Shown here piece by piece: positions 15,605 through 23,591 of a stretch of DNA of 64,000 nucleotides (position 1 is its first letter; every line of letters starts with the position of its first letter). The DNA comes from Gemmatimonadaceae bacterium (GTDB lineage Bacteria; Gemmatimonadota; Gemmatimonadetes; Gemmatimonadales; Gemmatimonadaceae). The stretch spans positions 62,001 through 126,000 of the forward strand of contig JADZDM010000017.1 in assembly GCA_020851035.1 (NCBI GenBank), read 5' to 3'. The notes under the pieces were generated by a model. That model was not told the DNA's origin, made no database searches, and worked only from the letters and a program-made list of their open reading frames with translations. A program made the position numbers and the translations under genes.

Positions 15605-16579
15605 ATGCGACCCGCTTTCGGTCGAGTTCGCCAGAGCCGAACGGTCCTGCAGTTGCTGTTCGGCGTGACCCTGCTCGCGGCGTTCACCGTCACCGCCGAC
15701 GCGCAGCAGCCGCGCACGCGACGTGCGCCCCGCGCCGCCCGGACCACGGCATCGGATACCACCGCGCTCCTCGCCAGCTGCGCTGCCGGCAAGAGTGCCG
15801 CCTGCCGCGCCATGTCCGGGATCTACTTCGCCGGCAAGCCCGCACCCGCCGACACCATCCGCGGCACCGAGCTCCTCGAGCGCGCCTGCCGCGCCGGTGA
15901 CGCACGCGCCTGCGGACAGTCGGCCTGGCTCGTCCGTCAGGGCATCGGCCAGCGCGCCGACACCGCGCGCGCCTTTCGCCTCTTCGGCGCCGGCTGCACC
16001 GCCGGTGATGCCAAGTCGTGCACCTCGCTGGGCTTCATGCACGAGATGGGCGCCGGCACGGCGCGTGACATCGTGCAGGCTGCTGCCAACTACGATCGCG
16101 CCTGCCGTGCCGGTGACGCGCGTGGCTGCAGCAACCTCGCCACGCTCAGCGACTCGGTCACCGTGGTCGGCACCGATGCCGCACGCGCCACCTCGCTGCT
16201 CACCCGCGCCTGCGACGACAAGGACGCCATCGCCTGCAGCAACCTCGGCGCGCGCGTCGAGAGCGGGAACGGGGCGACGGCCAACCCGGTGCGCGCCGTG
16301 GCTCTCTACGCGCGCTCCTGCCGCGACAACGTGCTGGTGGCGTGCGTGAACCTCGGCACGCTCACCGCGCAGGGCCGCGGCACACGCGCCGACCCGGAGC
16401 GCGCCGCACGGCTCTTCACGCAGGCGTGTGACGGCAACGTCGCCGCGGGATGTGCGAACCTCGCCATCGCGCACCGTCGCGGCGCCGGCGTGCCGGTGGA
16501 CAGCGCGCTCGCACGCACCCTGTTCGAGAAGGCCTGCCGGCTCGGTGACGCCGACGCCTGCCGCCGCGCGCAGCGCTGA
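15605..16579 (+). CDS. Exported Sel1-repeat protein with paired cysteines (Hcp-like)
   Basis: The protein has 324 residues with a signal peptide (hydrophobic 14-30, cleavage near TADAQ). The rest is a run of eight Sel1/TPR-like helical repeats of about 36 residues. Each contains Cys-X7-Cys: SCAAGKSAAC, ACRAGDARAC, GCTAGDAKSC, ACRAGDARGC, ACDDKDAIAC, SCRDNVLVAC, ACDGNVAAGC, ACRLGDADAC. This pattern is known from Helicobacter cysteine-rich proteins, where each pair forms a disulfide bridging the two helices. It is therefore probably a rigid, disulfide-bonded periplasmic or secreted solenoid binding a peptide or sugar ligand. The partner is unknown. Confidence 0.9.
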   Translation: MRPAFGRVRQSRTVLQLLFGVTLLAAFTVTADAQQPRTRRAPRAARTTASDTTALLASCAAGKSAACRAMSGIYFAGKPAPADTIRGTELLERACRAGDARACGQSAWLVRQGIGQRADTARAFRLFGAGCTAGDAKSCTSLGFMHEMGAGTARDIVQAAANYDRACRAGDARGCSNLATLSDSVTVVGTDAARATSLLTRACDDKDAIACSNLGARVESGNGATANPVRAVALYARSCRDNVLVACVNLGTLTAQGRGTRADPERAARLFTQACDGNVAAGCANLAIAHRRGAGVPVDSALARTLFEKACRLGDADACRRAQR

Positions 16580-16603
16580 GCGGGCTGCGCGACCGGTGAT
16601 TCG

Positions 16604-17026
16604 TCACCCCGGCGTCTTGCCGTCCCACCAGGCGCCGGGCACGTAGGTCCCGAAGTACCAGCAGTTCCCCTCCGGGTCTCGCGCCTCGTAGCCGCGACTG
16701 CCATAGCTCGCGTCCTCCAGGCCCCGTTCGATGTACGCGCCCGCGGCCACCGCCTGCGCGTGGTGCGCGTCGGCATCCTCCACCGTGACACTCAGCGTCT
16801 GGTTCACGCCGGCCAGGTCCATCGGGCTCTGCCAGCCGCGCGCAGGCTTCGCGGTGCCCACCATGATCACCGAGTCGCGGAAGGTGAGCTCGGCATGTGC
16901 CACGCCGCCCTGTTCGTCCGGCACCTGCAGGCGCACGCGGAAGTCGAAGGCACGGACCAGGAACTCGATGGCGGCGTTCGCATCACGGTAGAAGAGGCAG
17001 GGTGCGATGAGTCCGATGGCATTCAT
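16604..17026 (-). CDS. VOC-family protein (glyoxalase/bleomycin-resistance fold)
   Basis: The protein has 140 residues with the paired beta-alpha-beta-beta-beta modules of the vicinal oxygen chelate superfamily. The first module includes APCLFYRDANAAIEFLVRAFDFRV and HAELTFRDSVIMVG. The second includes LSVTVEDADAHHAQAVAAGA and ARDPEGNCWYFGTYVPG. The pattern is closest to PhnB/YdfO-like members. Possible metal ligands are His/Glu in HAELTF and Glu in DPEGN. There is no signal peptide. An AraC-family regulator lies 86 bases upstream on the same strand and may form an operon with it. The substrate is not predictable. Confidence 0.88.
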   Translation of the reverse strand: MNAIGLIAPCLFYRDANAAIEFLVRAFDFRVRLQVPDEQGGVAHAELTFRDSVIMVGTAKPARGWQSPMDLAGVNQTLSVTVEDADAHHAQAVAAGAYIERGLEDASYGSRGYEARDPEGNCWYFGTYVPGAWWDGKTPG

Positions 17027-17112
17027 GGGCAGGCTCCGGAGTGAGAGGTGTGGCCGTCAAGCTGCGGCGCCGTTCCCCCCGTGTCTTGAAGGATTGTTCA
17101 CCCGCGCGGTCG

Positions 17113-17994
17113 TCAAGGTGCAGACACACCCGGCAGTATCGCGGACAGGCGCCGGTGGAACTCGGTGGGGGTGAGGCTGGCGAACTCGCGGAACTCGCGG
17201 ACCAGGTGTGGCTGGTCTGCGTAGCCGCAGCCGAATGCGAGTCTCGACCAGACTGGTGACTCCCCAGGCGGCAGTGCCCGCACCTGCCGCACCACGCGGT
17301 CGAAGCGCACCACACGCGCCAGCGCCTTCGGCGTGAGCCCGACATGTTCGCGAAAGGTGGCCGCCAGCCTGCGCCGGCTCCACTGCAACTCGCGGGTGAT
17401 GTCGTGCACCGGTGCCGCGCCGGGTTCACGCATCACCGCGCGCCAGGCCCACGCGACCGTCGCCGGCATCGCCCGCGCGCGCTCGAGTCGTCGCGCGAGG
17501 GCGACGTCCAGCAGGTCGAATCGCGCGTCCCACGTCGCCGCGTCGCGCAGCCGGCACTCGAGCTGCGTCGCGTCGCGGCCGAGCAGGTCCCCGAGGTGCA
17601 CGGCACGGTTCACGAGCGCGTGCATTGGCACGCCCAGCAACCGCCAGGTGGCGAGGGGCGAGAGATTCAGCTCGATGCCTCGCGACCGGCCGGTGCTGGC
17701 CGTGACGGCCACGGTGTCGAACAGGCCGGCCACGAAACTCCCGAAACGCGCACCGGCCGGCTCCAGCGCGGGGGCATGCACGTCGAGCGGGTCGCCGAGG
17801 TTCACGATCACCGTCACGTTCGGGTGCGGCACCTCGAAGCGGCGTAACGGCGTGCGGGAGCATTCCTCGTAGCCGACGTAGGTCGCGACGCAATCGGCCA
17901 CCGCCGGCGCGGCCGCCTGCGTCGCGAGTTCCCACCAGCCGTCGGCGTGCGCATGCCGCTGCAGGTGTGCCCGGGAGTGGTGCGACCTCAGCAT
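17113..17994 (-). CDS. AraC-family transcriptional regulator
   Basis: The protein has 293 residues. The N-terminal 170 residues form a sensor-like domain ([41 protein letters not shown]) of the type found in DUF6597/AraC-N regulators. The C-terminal 95 residues hold the two helix-turn-helix units of the AraC/XylS domain ([44 protein letters not shown], then [31 protein letters not shown]). It lies upstream of the VOC gene and may control it. The effector is unknown. Confidence 0.92.
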   Translation of the reverse strand: MLRSHHSRAHLQRHAHADGWWELATQAAAPAVADCVATYVGYEECSRTPLRRFEVPHPNVTVIVNLGDPLDVHAPALEPAGARFGSFVAGLFDTVAVTASTGRSRGIELNLSPLATWRLLGVPMHALVNRAVHLGDLLGRDATQLECRLRDAATWDARFDLLDVALARRLERARAMPATVAWAWRAVMREPGAAPVHDITRELQWSRRRLAATFREHVGLTPKALARVVRFDRVVRQVRALPPGESPVWSRLAFGCGYADQPHLVREFREFASLTPTEFHRRLSAILPGVSAP

Positions 17995-18293
17995 GGCGCC
18001 GGGCTGGTGATGGAACCCCGGGCTCGGTTCCGGAATACGTCAGGCATGGGCGAGTCGGGGGGAATGCGGCGGGGGCGGTGCCGGGGGATGCGCGTCACGG
18101 CGCTGGCCCCGGGCCGGCGACAAGCTGGGCACGGGCGCGTCCACGTCACAAGGTGCGGCACGCCCTGCCCCGGTTGAAGTTTCCCGTACCGATGCCGCGC
18201 GAGCGGTCGGGCCCCCTGCGCACGGCGCGCCGTGCCGCTCTCCTCACCACCAGTCCCAGCGCGCCCACGGGCGCGGTGTACCCGATCCTTCCC
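17995..18293. other. Divergent intergenic region, AraC regulator / msrB
   Basis: About 300 bases separate the two divergent starts. It should hold promoters in both directions. I see no clear -35/-10 pair. The bases immediately before msrB (GTACCCGATCCTTCCC) closely resemble those before the Sel1 gene start. Confidence 0.4.
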
Positions 18294-18764
18294 ATGACCA
18301 CACCTTCCTTCGTGAAACCCACCGACGCCGAACTCCGCGCCCGCCTGACGGACGAGCAGTACCAGGTCACGCAGCAGGAGGGCACCGAGCGTGCCTTCCG
18401 CAACGCGTACTGGGACAACCACGAGGCGGGGATCTACGTCGACGTGGTGTCCGGCGAGGCGCTGTTCAGCTCCCTCGACAAGTTCGACTCGGGCACGGGG
18501 TGGCCGAGCTTCACGCGCCCGATCGAGCCCGCCAACGTGCGGACGAAGAGCGACCGGAAGTTCTTCATGACGCGGACCGAGGTGCGCAGCATGCAGGCCG
18601 ACTCGCACCTCGGCCACCTCTTCGACGACGGCCCGAAGCCGACCGGCCAGCGCTACTGCATGAACTCTGCAGCCCTGCGCTTCATCCCGGTGGACCAGCT
18701 CGAGGCCGAGGGCTACGGGCAGTACGTCGCGCTCTTCCGTCCTTCAGCGGTCAAGCACGACTGA
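18294..18764 (+). CDS. msrB: Peptide-methionine (R)-S-oxide reductase MsrB, single-cysteine form
   Basis: The protein has 156 residues with the MsrB fold: [18 protein letters not shown] (18-35), [11 protein letters not shown] (66-76), [16 protein letters not shown] (103-118) and the catalytic [11 protein letters not shown] with Cys122. It reduces methionine-R-sulfoxide in proteins. The two CxxC zinc pairs of many MsrBs are absent (V/D residues stand in their place), and the usual resolving cysteine of CGWPSF is Thr68. C122 is the only cysteine in the protein, so recycling would need an external thiol. There is no signal peptide. ATG at 18294 is preceded by a pyrimidine-rich CCTTCCC rather than a Shine-Dalgarno sequence. 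Confidence 0.93.
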   Translation: MTTPSFVKPTDAELRARLTDEQYQVTQQEGTERAFRNAYWDNHEAGIYVDVVSGEALFSSLDKFDSGTGWPSFTRPIEPANVRTKSDRKFFMTRTEVRSMQADSHLGHLFDDGPKPTGQRYCMNSAALRFIPVDQLEAEGYGQYVALFRPSAVKHD

Positions 18765-18787
18765 GCTGCAACGGGCAAAGCCAAGGA

Positions 18788-19037
18788 AAGTGCAACGGCG
18801 TTGACGCAATGGCGCCAAGGGACGCGAAGGACGCAAAGAGGTCGTTCCGCGTTGCGAGGCCTGGCCCGGACGATGATCGAAAGAATTGAAGGGAACTGCG
18901 GTGGCTGTTGCAGTTCCCCGCAAGAAACGAAGCCCCGGTGCGCATGGAGGATGACTCCGCACACCGGGGTTTCGCCGTCTGCAACTTCTTTGCGTCCTTC
19001 GCGCCCTTTGCGCCTTTGCGTCAAGGCTGTTGCACTT
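18788..19037. repeat. Composite palindromic element, copy A
   Basis: The left arm (18788-18839) and right arm (18985-19037) are imperfect inverted repeats of about 50 bases with the shared core GGGCGCGAAGGACGC (GGGACGCGAAGGACGC on the left). Each arm is built of near-identical 9-mers of the form RCGCAAAGG. Between the arms lie an inner hairpin (GGGAACTGC 18891-18899, GCAGTTCCC 18910-18918) and a second hairpin (CCCCGGTG 18933-18940, CACCGGGG 18962-18969). The element sits between convergent msrB and the BNR protein gene. The same design recurs at 37138-37361. Confidence 0.88.
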
Positions 19038-19038
19038 G

Positions 19039-19062
19039 CTGTTGACGCAAGGGACGCAGAGG
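19039..19062 (+). repeat. Extra partial arm of composite palindrome A
   Basis: TGTTGACGCAAGGGACGCAG and the next bases repeat the left-arm sequence in direct orientation, directly after the right arm and 5 bases before the stop codon of the BNR gene. It suggests a third, truncated arm or remnant of a neighbouring copy. Confidence 0.6.
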
Positions 19063-19067
19063 ATGGA

Positions 19068-22000
19068 CTACATCGCGATCTTGGGCCGGTTCGGCTTGAT
19101 CTCCTCGTTGCTCGGCACGAGCTCGGGGAGGCCATTCGCCTTGAGGATCGCGTTCAGGCGCGGCAGGTGGCCATCGAGCGACTTCTTGATGGCGCCGAGC
19201 TGCACCTCGAGCTTGCCGCTCAGCATCGTGAAGGCCTGTTGCGCCTGCACGGTGGGGCGGTACTCGCCGGAACCGACCGTGCCCGACAGTGCTGCGATCT
19301 GGTTGTTCAGCTTGATCGGGTAGTTGAGCGGGTCCTGGCTGCTCTGGTTCTTGGTCTGGTAGACCTCCTGCTCCGCGCCGGTGAGCTCGCCCATCATCTC
19401 GCCGGAGAGCTGCGTGAACTCCTGTGCCGCGGCGCCGGAGAGGCGCGGGGCGCGGTCGGACACCTGCCAGCGCATGTTGCGCACGGTGCGGACGGCCATG
19501 TTGGCGTCGGTCGTGCGGTCACGGATGGCCAGCAGGAGCTTGAACTGCGCGGCGATGTCGGCATCGGTCGCGTCGCTGCGCGGATCCTTGCGGATGCGGA
19601 ACGGATAGGACTGCGTCACGCCGCCGGCCGTCATGCGGACGGCGTAGGTGCCCGGGGGCGCCATCGGGCCCGTGGTGGAGCCGGCCCACATGATCAGGCC
19701 GTCGAACCGGGCCGCGTCCGGGTAGCGCATGTTCCAGCCGAAGCTGTTCATGCCGGCCTTGTTCGGCACGCGCACCGGGCGCGGGCCGCGGGTGAACAGT
19801 TCCTCGAGGTCCACGGCACCGGGCCCCGACGTGCGTGCGGTCGCGACCTTCGTGGCCGAGTCGCGTGCGAGGCCGGCCTTGGTGACGAGCGAGTCGATCA
19901 TCGCCGTCCGCATCGCGTCCATGCGGAGCGAGTCGGCCTGCGTGTCGGGATCCTGATCACTGGTGAAGCCCGTGATCACCTTGCCGGCGGCGTCGAGGAA
20001 CTCGAAGCGCACCGTCTGGTTCGGGTCCTTGAGCCAGTACTGGAAGCGCGCGCCGCCCGGCGGGTTGCTGCCGATGCCCTCGGCGCCGCCCATCATCTGC
20101 GCGAAGAACCCGCCGCCCCAGTCCGTGCGCCAGGCGTCGGCCGGCGTGAAGAGGTGCGCGGTGGAGGCGAGGATCGCCGGCGTGACCTGCCGCAGCGCGC
20201 TGATGTTGTCCATCACCCAGAACGCGCGGCCGTGGGTGGCGGCGATCAGGTCGTTGTCCTTCACGCGCAGGTCGTGCACCGGCACCAGCGGCAGGTTGCG
20301 GCGCATCGAGCGCCAGTTCATGCCGTCGTCGAACGAGATGTAGACCCCGCGCTCGGTGCCGGCGTAGAGCAGGCCGCGGCGGACGGGATCCTCGCGCACC
20401 ACGCGCACGAAGTGCTCACCGTCGATGCCGCTGATGATCTGCGTCCAGGTCTTGCCGAAGTCGGTGGTCTTGTAGATGATCGGGCGCTTGTCGCCGAGCT
20501 GGTAGCGGTTGGCGGCGACGTAGGCCGTGCCGGCCTCGTAGTGCGAGGGCTCGATGATGGAGATGCGGGTGAAGTCACCGATGCCGGGCGGGGTCACGTT
20601 CTCCCAGGTGCGGCCATCGTTCCGCGAGATGTGCACCAGGCCGTCGTCGGTGCCGACCCAGAGCACGCCCTGCTGCACCGGCGACTCGTCGAACGCGAAG
20701 ATCAGCGCGTAGGTCTCGACGCCCGTCTGGTCCTTGGTGATCGGGCCGCCTGAGGCATCCATCGTCCGCGGGTCGCGGCGCGCGAGTTCCGGCGACACCT
20801 CGGCCCAGCTCTCACCCTCGTTGGTGCTGCGGAAAAGCCGCGACCCGGCGGCGTACAGCACGTTCGGGTTGTGGCGTGAGAAGACGATCGGGAAGGTCCA
20901 CTGGAAGCGCACCGGGATGTCCTTGGACGACCAGCCCATGGGGTTCACCGGGTACACCGTGATGTTGCGCTCGAAGCCCGTGCGCATGTCCTTGCGCGTG
21001 AGCAGGCCGCCGTAGCTGCCGGCGAAGATGATCCACGGCTTGGTCGGGTGCGGCGTGACGTAGCCCGACTCGCCGCCGCCGGCGTCCTTCCAGTCGGCGA
21101 ACTGCACGCGCCCGTCGCCGCGGCTCGGGCCGCAGAGGGTGGAGTTGTCCTGCTGGGCGCCGCAGATCGCGTACGGGTACTCGTTGGTCACGTCCACGTG
21201 GTACCACTGCGCGGTCGGGAAGTCCTCGTCGGTCCAGCTGCGGCCGCCGTCGGTGGTGACGGTGGCGCCGCCGTCATTCGCCTCGATCATGCGGTTCGGG
21301 TCGTTCGGCGCGATCCACAGGTCGTGGTTGTCGCCGTGCGGCACGCGGATGCCCTGCGGGAAGGTCTTCCCGCCGTCGCGCGAGCGGAAGAAGTTCACGT
21401 TCAGCGCATAGACGACGTTCGTGTCCTTTGGATCGGCCACGATGTTCGAGTAGTACCAGGCGCGCTGGCGCAGCTTGCGGTCGCGGTTGATGTAGCTCCA
21501 GGTGGCGCCGGCATCACTGGAGCGGTACACGCCGCCCGAGTCGTGCTCGATCACGGCCCAGATGAGGCTGGGCTTCACGGGGCTGACGGCGAGGCCGATC
21601 TTGCCCGTCACGCCGCGCGGCAGGCCGGCGGCGGTGGTGCTGAGGTTCGTCCACGTCATCCCGCCGTCGGTGGACTTGTGGATGCCGCTGCCCGGGCCAC
21701 CCGAGGAAAGCGACCACGACGTGCGGTACGCCTGCCAGGTGGCGGCGTACATGATGTCGGGGTTGGACGGGTCGAGCTGGAGGTCGATGGCGCCGGTGGA
21801 GTCGTTCACGAAGAGCACCTTGGCGAACGTCTTGCCGCCATCGGTGGTCTTGAAGATGCCCCGGGTCTCGCCGGCCTTGAACGGGTTGCCGAACACGGCC
21901 AGCCAGGCGATGTCCTTGTTGGTCGGGTGAACGCGGATGGCGGCGATGTGTTCGTCGCGGAAGCCGAGGCGCGTCCAGGTCTTGCCGCCGTCGAGGGTCT

Positions 22001-22451
22001 TCCAGAGTCCGTCGCCGCCGGCGGTGTTGCCGCGGATGTCGGTCTCGCCGCCGCCGACCCAGACGATGTCCGGGTTCTGCGGATCGACGGTGATGGCGCC
22101 GATGGTGCCGCCGAAGTAGTTGTCGCTGGCCGCGGCCCAGTTCTGTCCGCCGTCGGTGGTCTTGAAGACGCCGCCGCCGGTGGTGCCCATCCAGTATTCG
22201 TTCGGGCGCTGGACGGAGCCGGTGGCAGCGACGGAGCGTCCGCCGCGGGCGGGGCCGATCTCGCGCCAGCGGAGTCCGCCGAAGGCGGTGGAGTCGAAGG
22301 TCAGCGGGCCCGACGGTGCCGGCTGCACGACGCGGCGCACGGCGGGCCGGGTGGCGGGCCGCGTCGCCTGCGCCTGCAGCGCCAGCGGGAGCAGGCCGGC
22401 CAGTACGAATGCACCGGTGCGCCAGGCACCGGAACGGGAAAGCGTGACCAT
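19068..22451 (-). CDS. Large secreted VPS10/sortilin-type BNR beta-propeller protein
   Basis: The protein has 1127 residues from ATG at 22451, with an AAGGAG element about 13 bases upstream. A signal peptide (hydrophobic 13-28, ends LQAQA) precedes a long run of propeller blades with BNR/Asp-box motifs: GGVFKTTDGGQNW, DGLWKTLDGGKTWTRLG, RGIFKTTDGGKTF, SGIHKSTDGGMTWTNLS, GGVYRSSDAGATWSYI, SRLFRSTNEGESWAEVS, PIIYKTTDFGKTW and GVYISFDDGMNWRSM. These span about residues 60-730. The C-terminal part contains an FnIII/Ig-like fold and a helical tail. Such proteins are annotated as sortilin N-terminal or glycosyl hydrolase in this phylum. The ligand or substrate is unknown; no hydrolase active site is evident. 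Confidence 0.9.
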   Translation of the reverse strand: MVTLSRSGAWRTGAFVLAGLLPLALQAQATRPATRPAVRRVVQPAPSGPLTFDSTAFGGLRWREIGPARGGRSVAATGSVQRPNEYWMGTTGGGVFKTTDGGQNWAAASDNYFGGTIGAITVDPQNPDIVWVGGGETDIRGNTAGGDGLWKTLDGGKTWTRLGFRDEHIAAIRVHPTNKDIAWLAVFGNPFKAGETRGIFKTTDGGKTFAKVLFVNDSTGAIDLQLDPSNPDIMYAATWQAYRTSWSLSSGGPGSGIHKSTDGGMTWTNLSTTAAGLPRGVTGKIGLAVSPVKPSLIWAVIEHDSGGVYRSSDAGATWSYINRDRKLRQRAWYYSNIVADPKDTNVVYALNVNFFRSRDGGKTFPQGIRVPHGDNHDLWIAPNDPNRMIEANDGGATVTTDGGRSWTDEDFPTAQWYHVDVTNEYPYAICGAQQDNSTLCGPSRGDGRVQFADWKDAGGGESGYVTPHPTKPWIIFAGSYGGLLTRKDMRTGFERNITVYPVNPMGWSSKDIPVRFQWTFPIVFSRHNPNVLYAAGSRLFRSTNEGESWAEVSPELARRDPRTMDASGGPITKDQTGVETYALIFAFDESPVQQGVLWVGTDDGLVHISRNDGRTWENVTPPGIGDFTRISIIEPSHYEAGTAYVAANRYQLGDKRPIIYKTTDFGKTWTQIISGIDGEHFVRVVREDPVRRGLLYAGTERGVYISFDDGMNWRSMRRNLPLVPVHDLRVKDNDLIAATHGRAFWVMDNISALRQVTPAILASTAHLFTPADAWRTDWGGGFFAQMMGGAEGIGSNPPGGARFQYWLKDPNQTVRFEFLDAAGKVITGFTSDQDPDTQADSLRMDAMRTAMIDSLVTKAGLARDSATKVATARTSGPGAVDLEELFTRGPRPVRVPNKAGMNSFGWNMRYPDAARFDGLIMWAGSTTGPMAPPGTYAVRMTAGGVTQSYPFRIRKDPRSDATDADIAAQFKLLLAIRDRTTDANMAVRTVRNMRWQVSDRAPRLSGAAAQEFTQLSGEMMGELTGAEQEVYQTKNQSSQDPLNYPIKLNNQIAALSGTVGSGEYRPTVQAQQAFTMLSGKLEVQLGAIKKSLDGHLPRLNAILKANGLPELVPSNEEIKPNRPKIAM

Positions 22452-22525
22452 CACGCGGGTCTCCTTGGGTGGGCAGAACGCGGGAGGGCGGCGTCGACGC
22501 CGCCATCTCATGCGCAGAAGAACGA

Positions 22526-22554
22526 CCCGTATGCTACGCGGCGCAAGCGGTCAA
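22526..22554 (-). promoter_or_regulatory. Candidate promoter for the BNR protein gene
   Basis: On the minus strand TTGACC (22554-22549), 17 bases, TACGGG (22531-22526). The -35 box overlaps the stop codon of the upstream methyltransferase gene. The form matches the cspA promoter candidate. Confidence 0.4.
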
Positions 22555-23297
22555 CGCTGCCCGCGGCCGGCGAGGACGGTGAGTGGCCACGTGACCGTCC
22601 GGTCCACGGCGTCCGGCCACACCGCCGCCAGCGCCGGCTCGAGCGCCAGGACGGGGTCGACGCCCTCGCGCCGGAGGTACTGGCCGACGGCGCTCCATGT
22701 CCGCAGGTAGGCCACCAGCTGCGCACGCGACCAGGTCGCCGACATCGCGAACGCCGGACTCGGCAGCGTCGCGTACGGGAACCCGATGTCGCGGTAGTGG
22801 GTGTCGCAGTGCGCGCGCTCCGGCGGCCAGTAGGGCCCGAGCACATCGCCGTAGAACGGGGCGATCACGGCGTCCACGTGGGGCGTGATCTGCGCCACGC
22901 CGTAGGTCCACACCGCCAGCACGCCATCCGGCGCCAGGACGCGGTGCGCTTCCGCCCAGAACTGTGGCCGGTCGAACCAATGCACGGCCTGTGCGACCGT
23001 GACGAGGTCCACACTCCGGTCGGCAAGGGCGGGATTGGACTCGCGTCCTTCGTGATACGAGACATGCGCGCCCGGTTCCGCCGCCGCGAGTTGCGCGGTA
23101 CTGGCGTCGGTGGCGACGACGCGGTCGAAGTGTGCACCAAGCGCGGTACTCGCCTGCCCTGACCCGCAGCCAGCGTCCCAGGCGAGCCGGCGCCCGGGTG
23201 CGATTGACGCCAGCCACGCGAAGAGCGCATCGGGGTAGCGGGGCCGGCTGGCGGCGTAGTCGCCGGCGACGCGGGAGAAATGGTCGGGGAACGACAT
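22551..23297 (-). CDS. Class I SAM-dependent methyltransferase
   Basis: The protein has 248 residues from ATG at 23297. It opens with FPDHFSRVAGDYAASRPRYPDALFAWL, typical of the methyltransferase-11 group related to trans-aconitate/TrmA-like and yeast CRG1-like enzymes. Motif I is AWDAGCGSGQAS (residues 40-51), motif II VVATDAS, post-I YHEGRESNPAL, and motif IV VDLVTVAQAVHWFD. The HWFD signature and the C-terminal WSRAQLVAYLRTWSAV are characteristic of this subgroup, which acts on small molecules. The substrate is unknown. No signal peptide. Confidence 0.9.
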   Translation of the reverse strand: MSFPDHFSRVAGDYAASRPRYPDALFAWLASIAPGRRLAWDAGCGSGQASTALGAHFDRVVATDASTAQLAAAEPGAHVSYHEGRESNPALADRSVDLVTVAQAVHWFDRPQFWAEAHRVLAPDGVLAVWTYGVAQITPHVDAVIAPFYGDVLGPYWPPERAHCDTHYRDIGFPYATLPSPAFAMSATWSRAQLVAYLRTWSAVGQYLRREGVDPVLALEPALAAVWPDAVDRTVTWPLTVLAGRGQR

Positions 23298-23393
23298 GTT
23301 CGATGGGTCGGACGTACCGGCGTGCCCGCCCCGTGACGTCGCCAAGGTCGGGGGAGAACGTTCAGGGGGGACAGCTTGAAGAGGGGACCAACG

Positions 23394-23552
23394 TTCAAGG
23401 AGCGTTCAAGGGGACGGGGATCTTGAACATGGCACCGTTCAAGGGGACGGGGATCTTGAGTTCAAGGGGACGGGGATCTTGAGTTCAAGGGGACGGGGAT
23501 CGTGAGTTCAAGGGGACGGGGATCGTGAGTTCAAGGGGACGGGGATCCCGAA
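23394..23552. repeat. 23-bp tandem repeat array with TTCAAG ends
   Basis: Copies of a unit beginning TTCAAGGGGACGGGGATC start at 23405, 23438, 23461, 23484, 23507 and 23530. The last five have an exact 23-base period; the first interval is 33 bases. A truncated copy precedes at 23394. The first copies end CTTGAA, so each is bounded by TTCAAG/CTTGAA inverted ends; later copies carry a T-to-G change (CGTGAG). A short ACCACCGA repeat follows at about 23550-23570. The array fills the gap between two minus-strand genes. Confidence 0.9.
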
Positions 23553-23591
23553 CCACCGAACCACCGAACAAGCGGCCCGGCAGTCCCCGTC

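Noticed and set aside
18801-20753. A 650-codon plus-strand open frame opposite the BNR protein gene
   Set aside because: Same cause: composition-driven antisense frame, no family features, and it runs across the palindromic element.
23394-23552. CRISPR array
   Set aside because: The 23-base units are contiguous with no variable spacers, and there are no cas genes.
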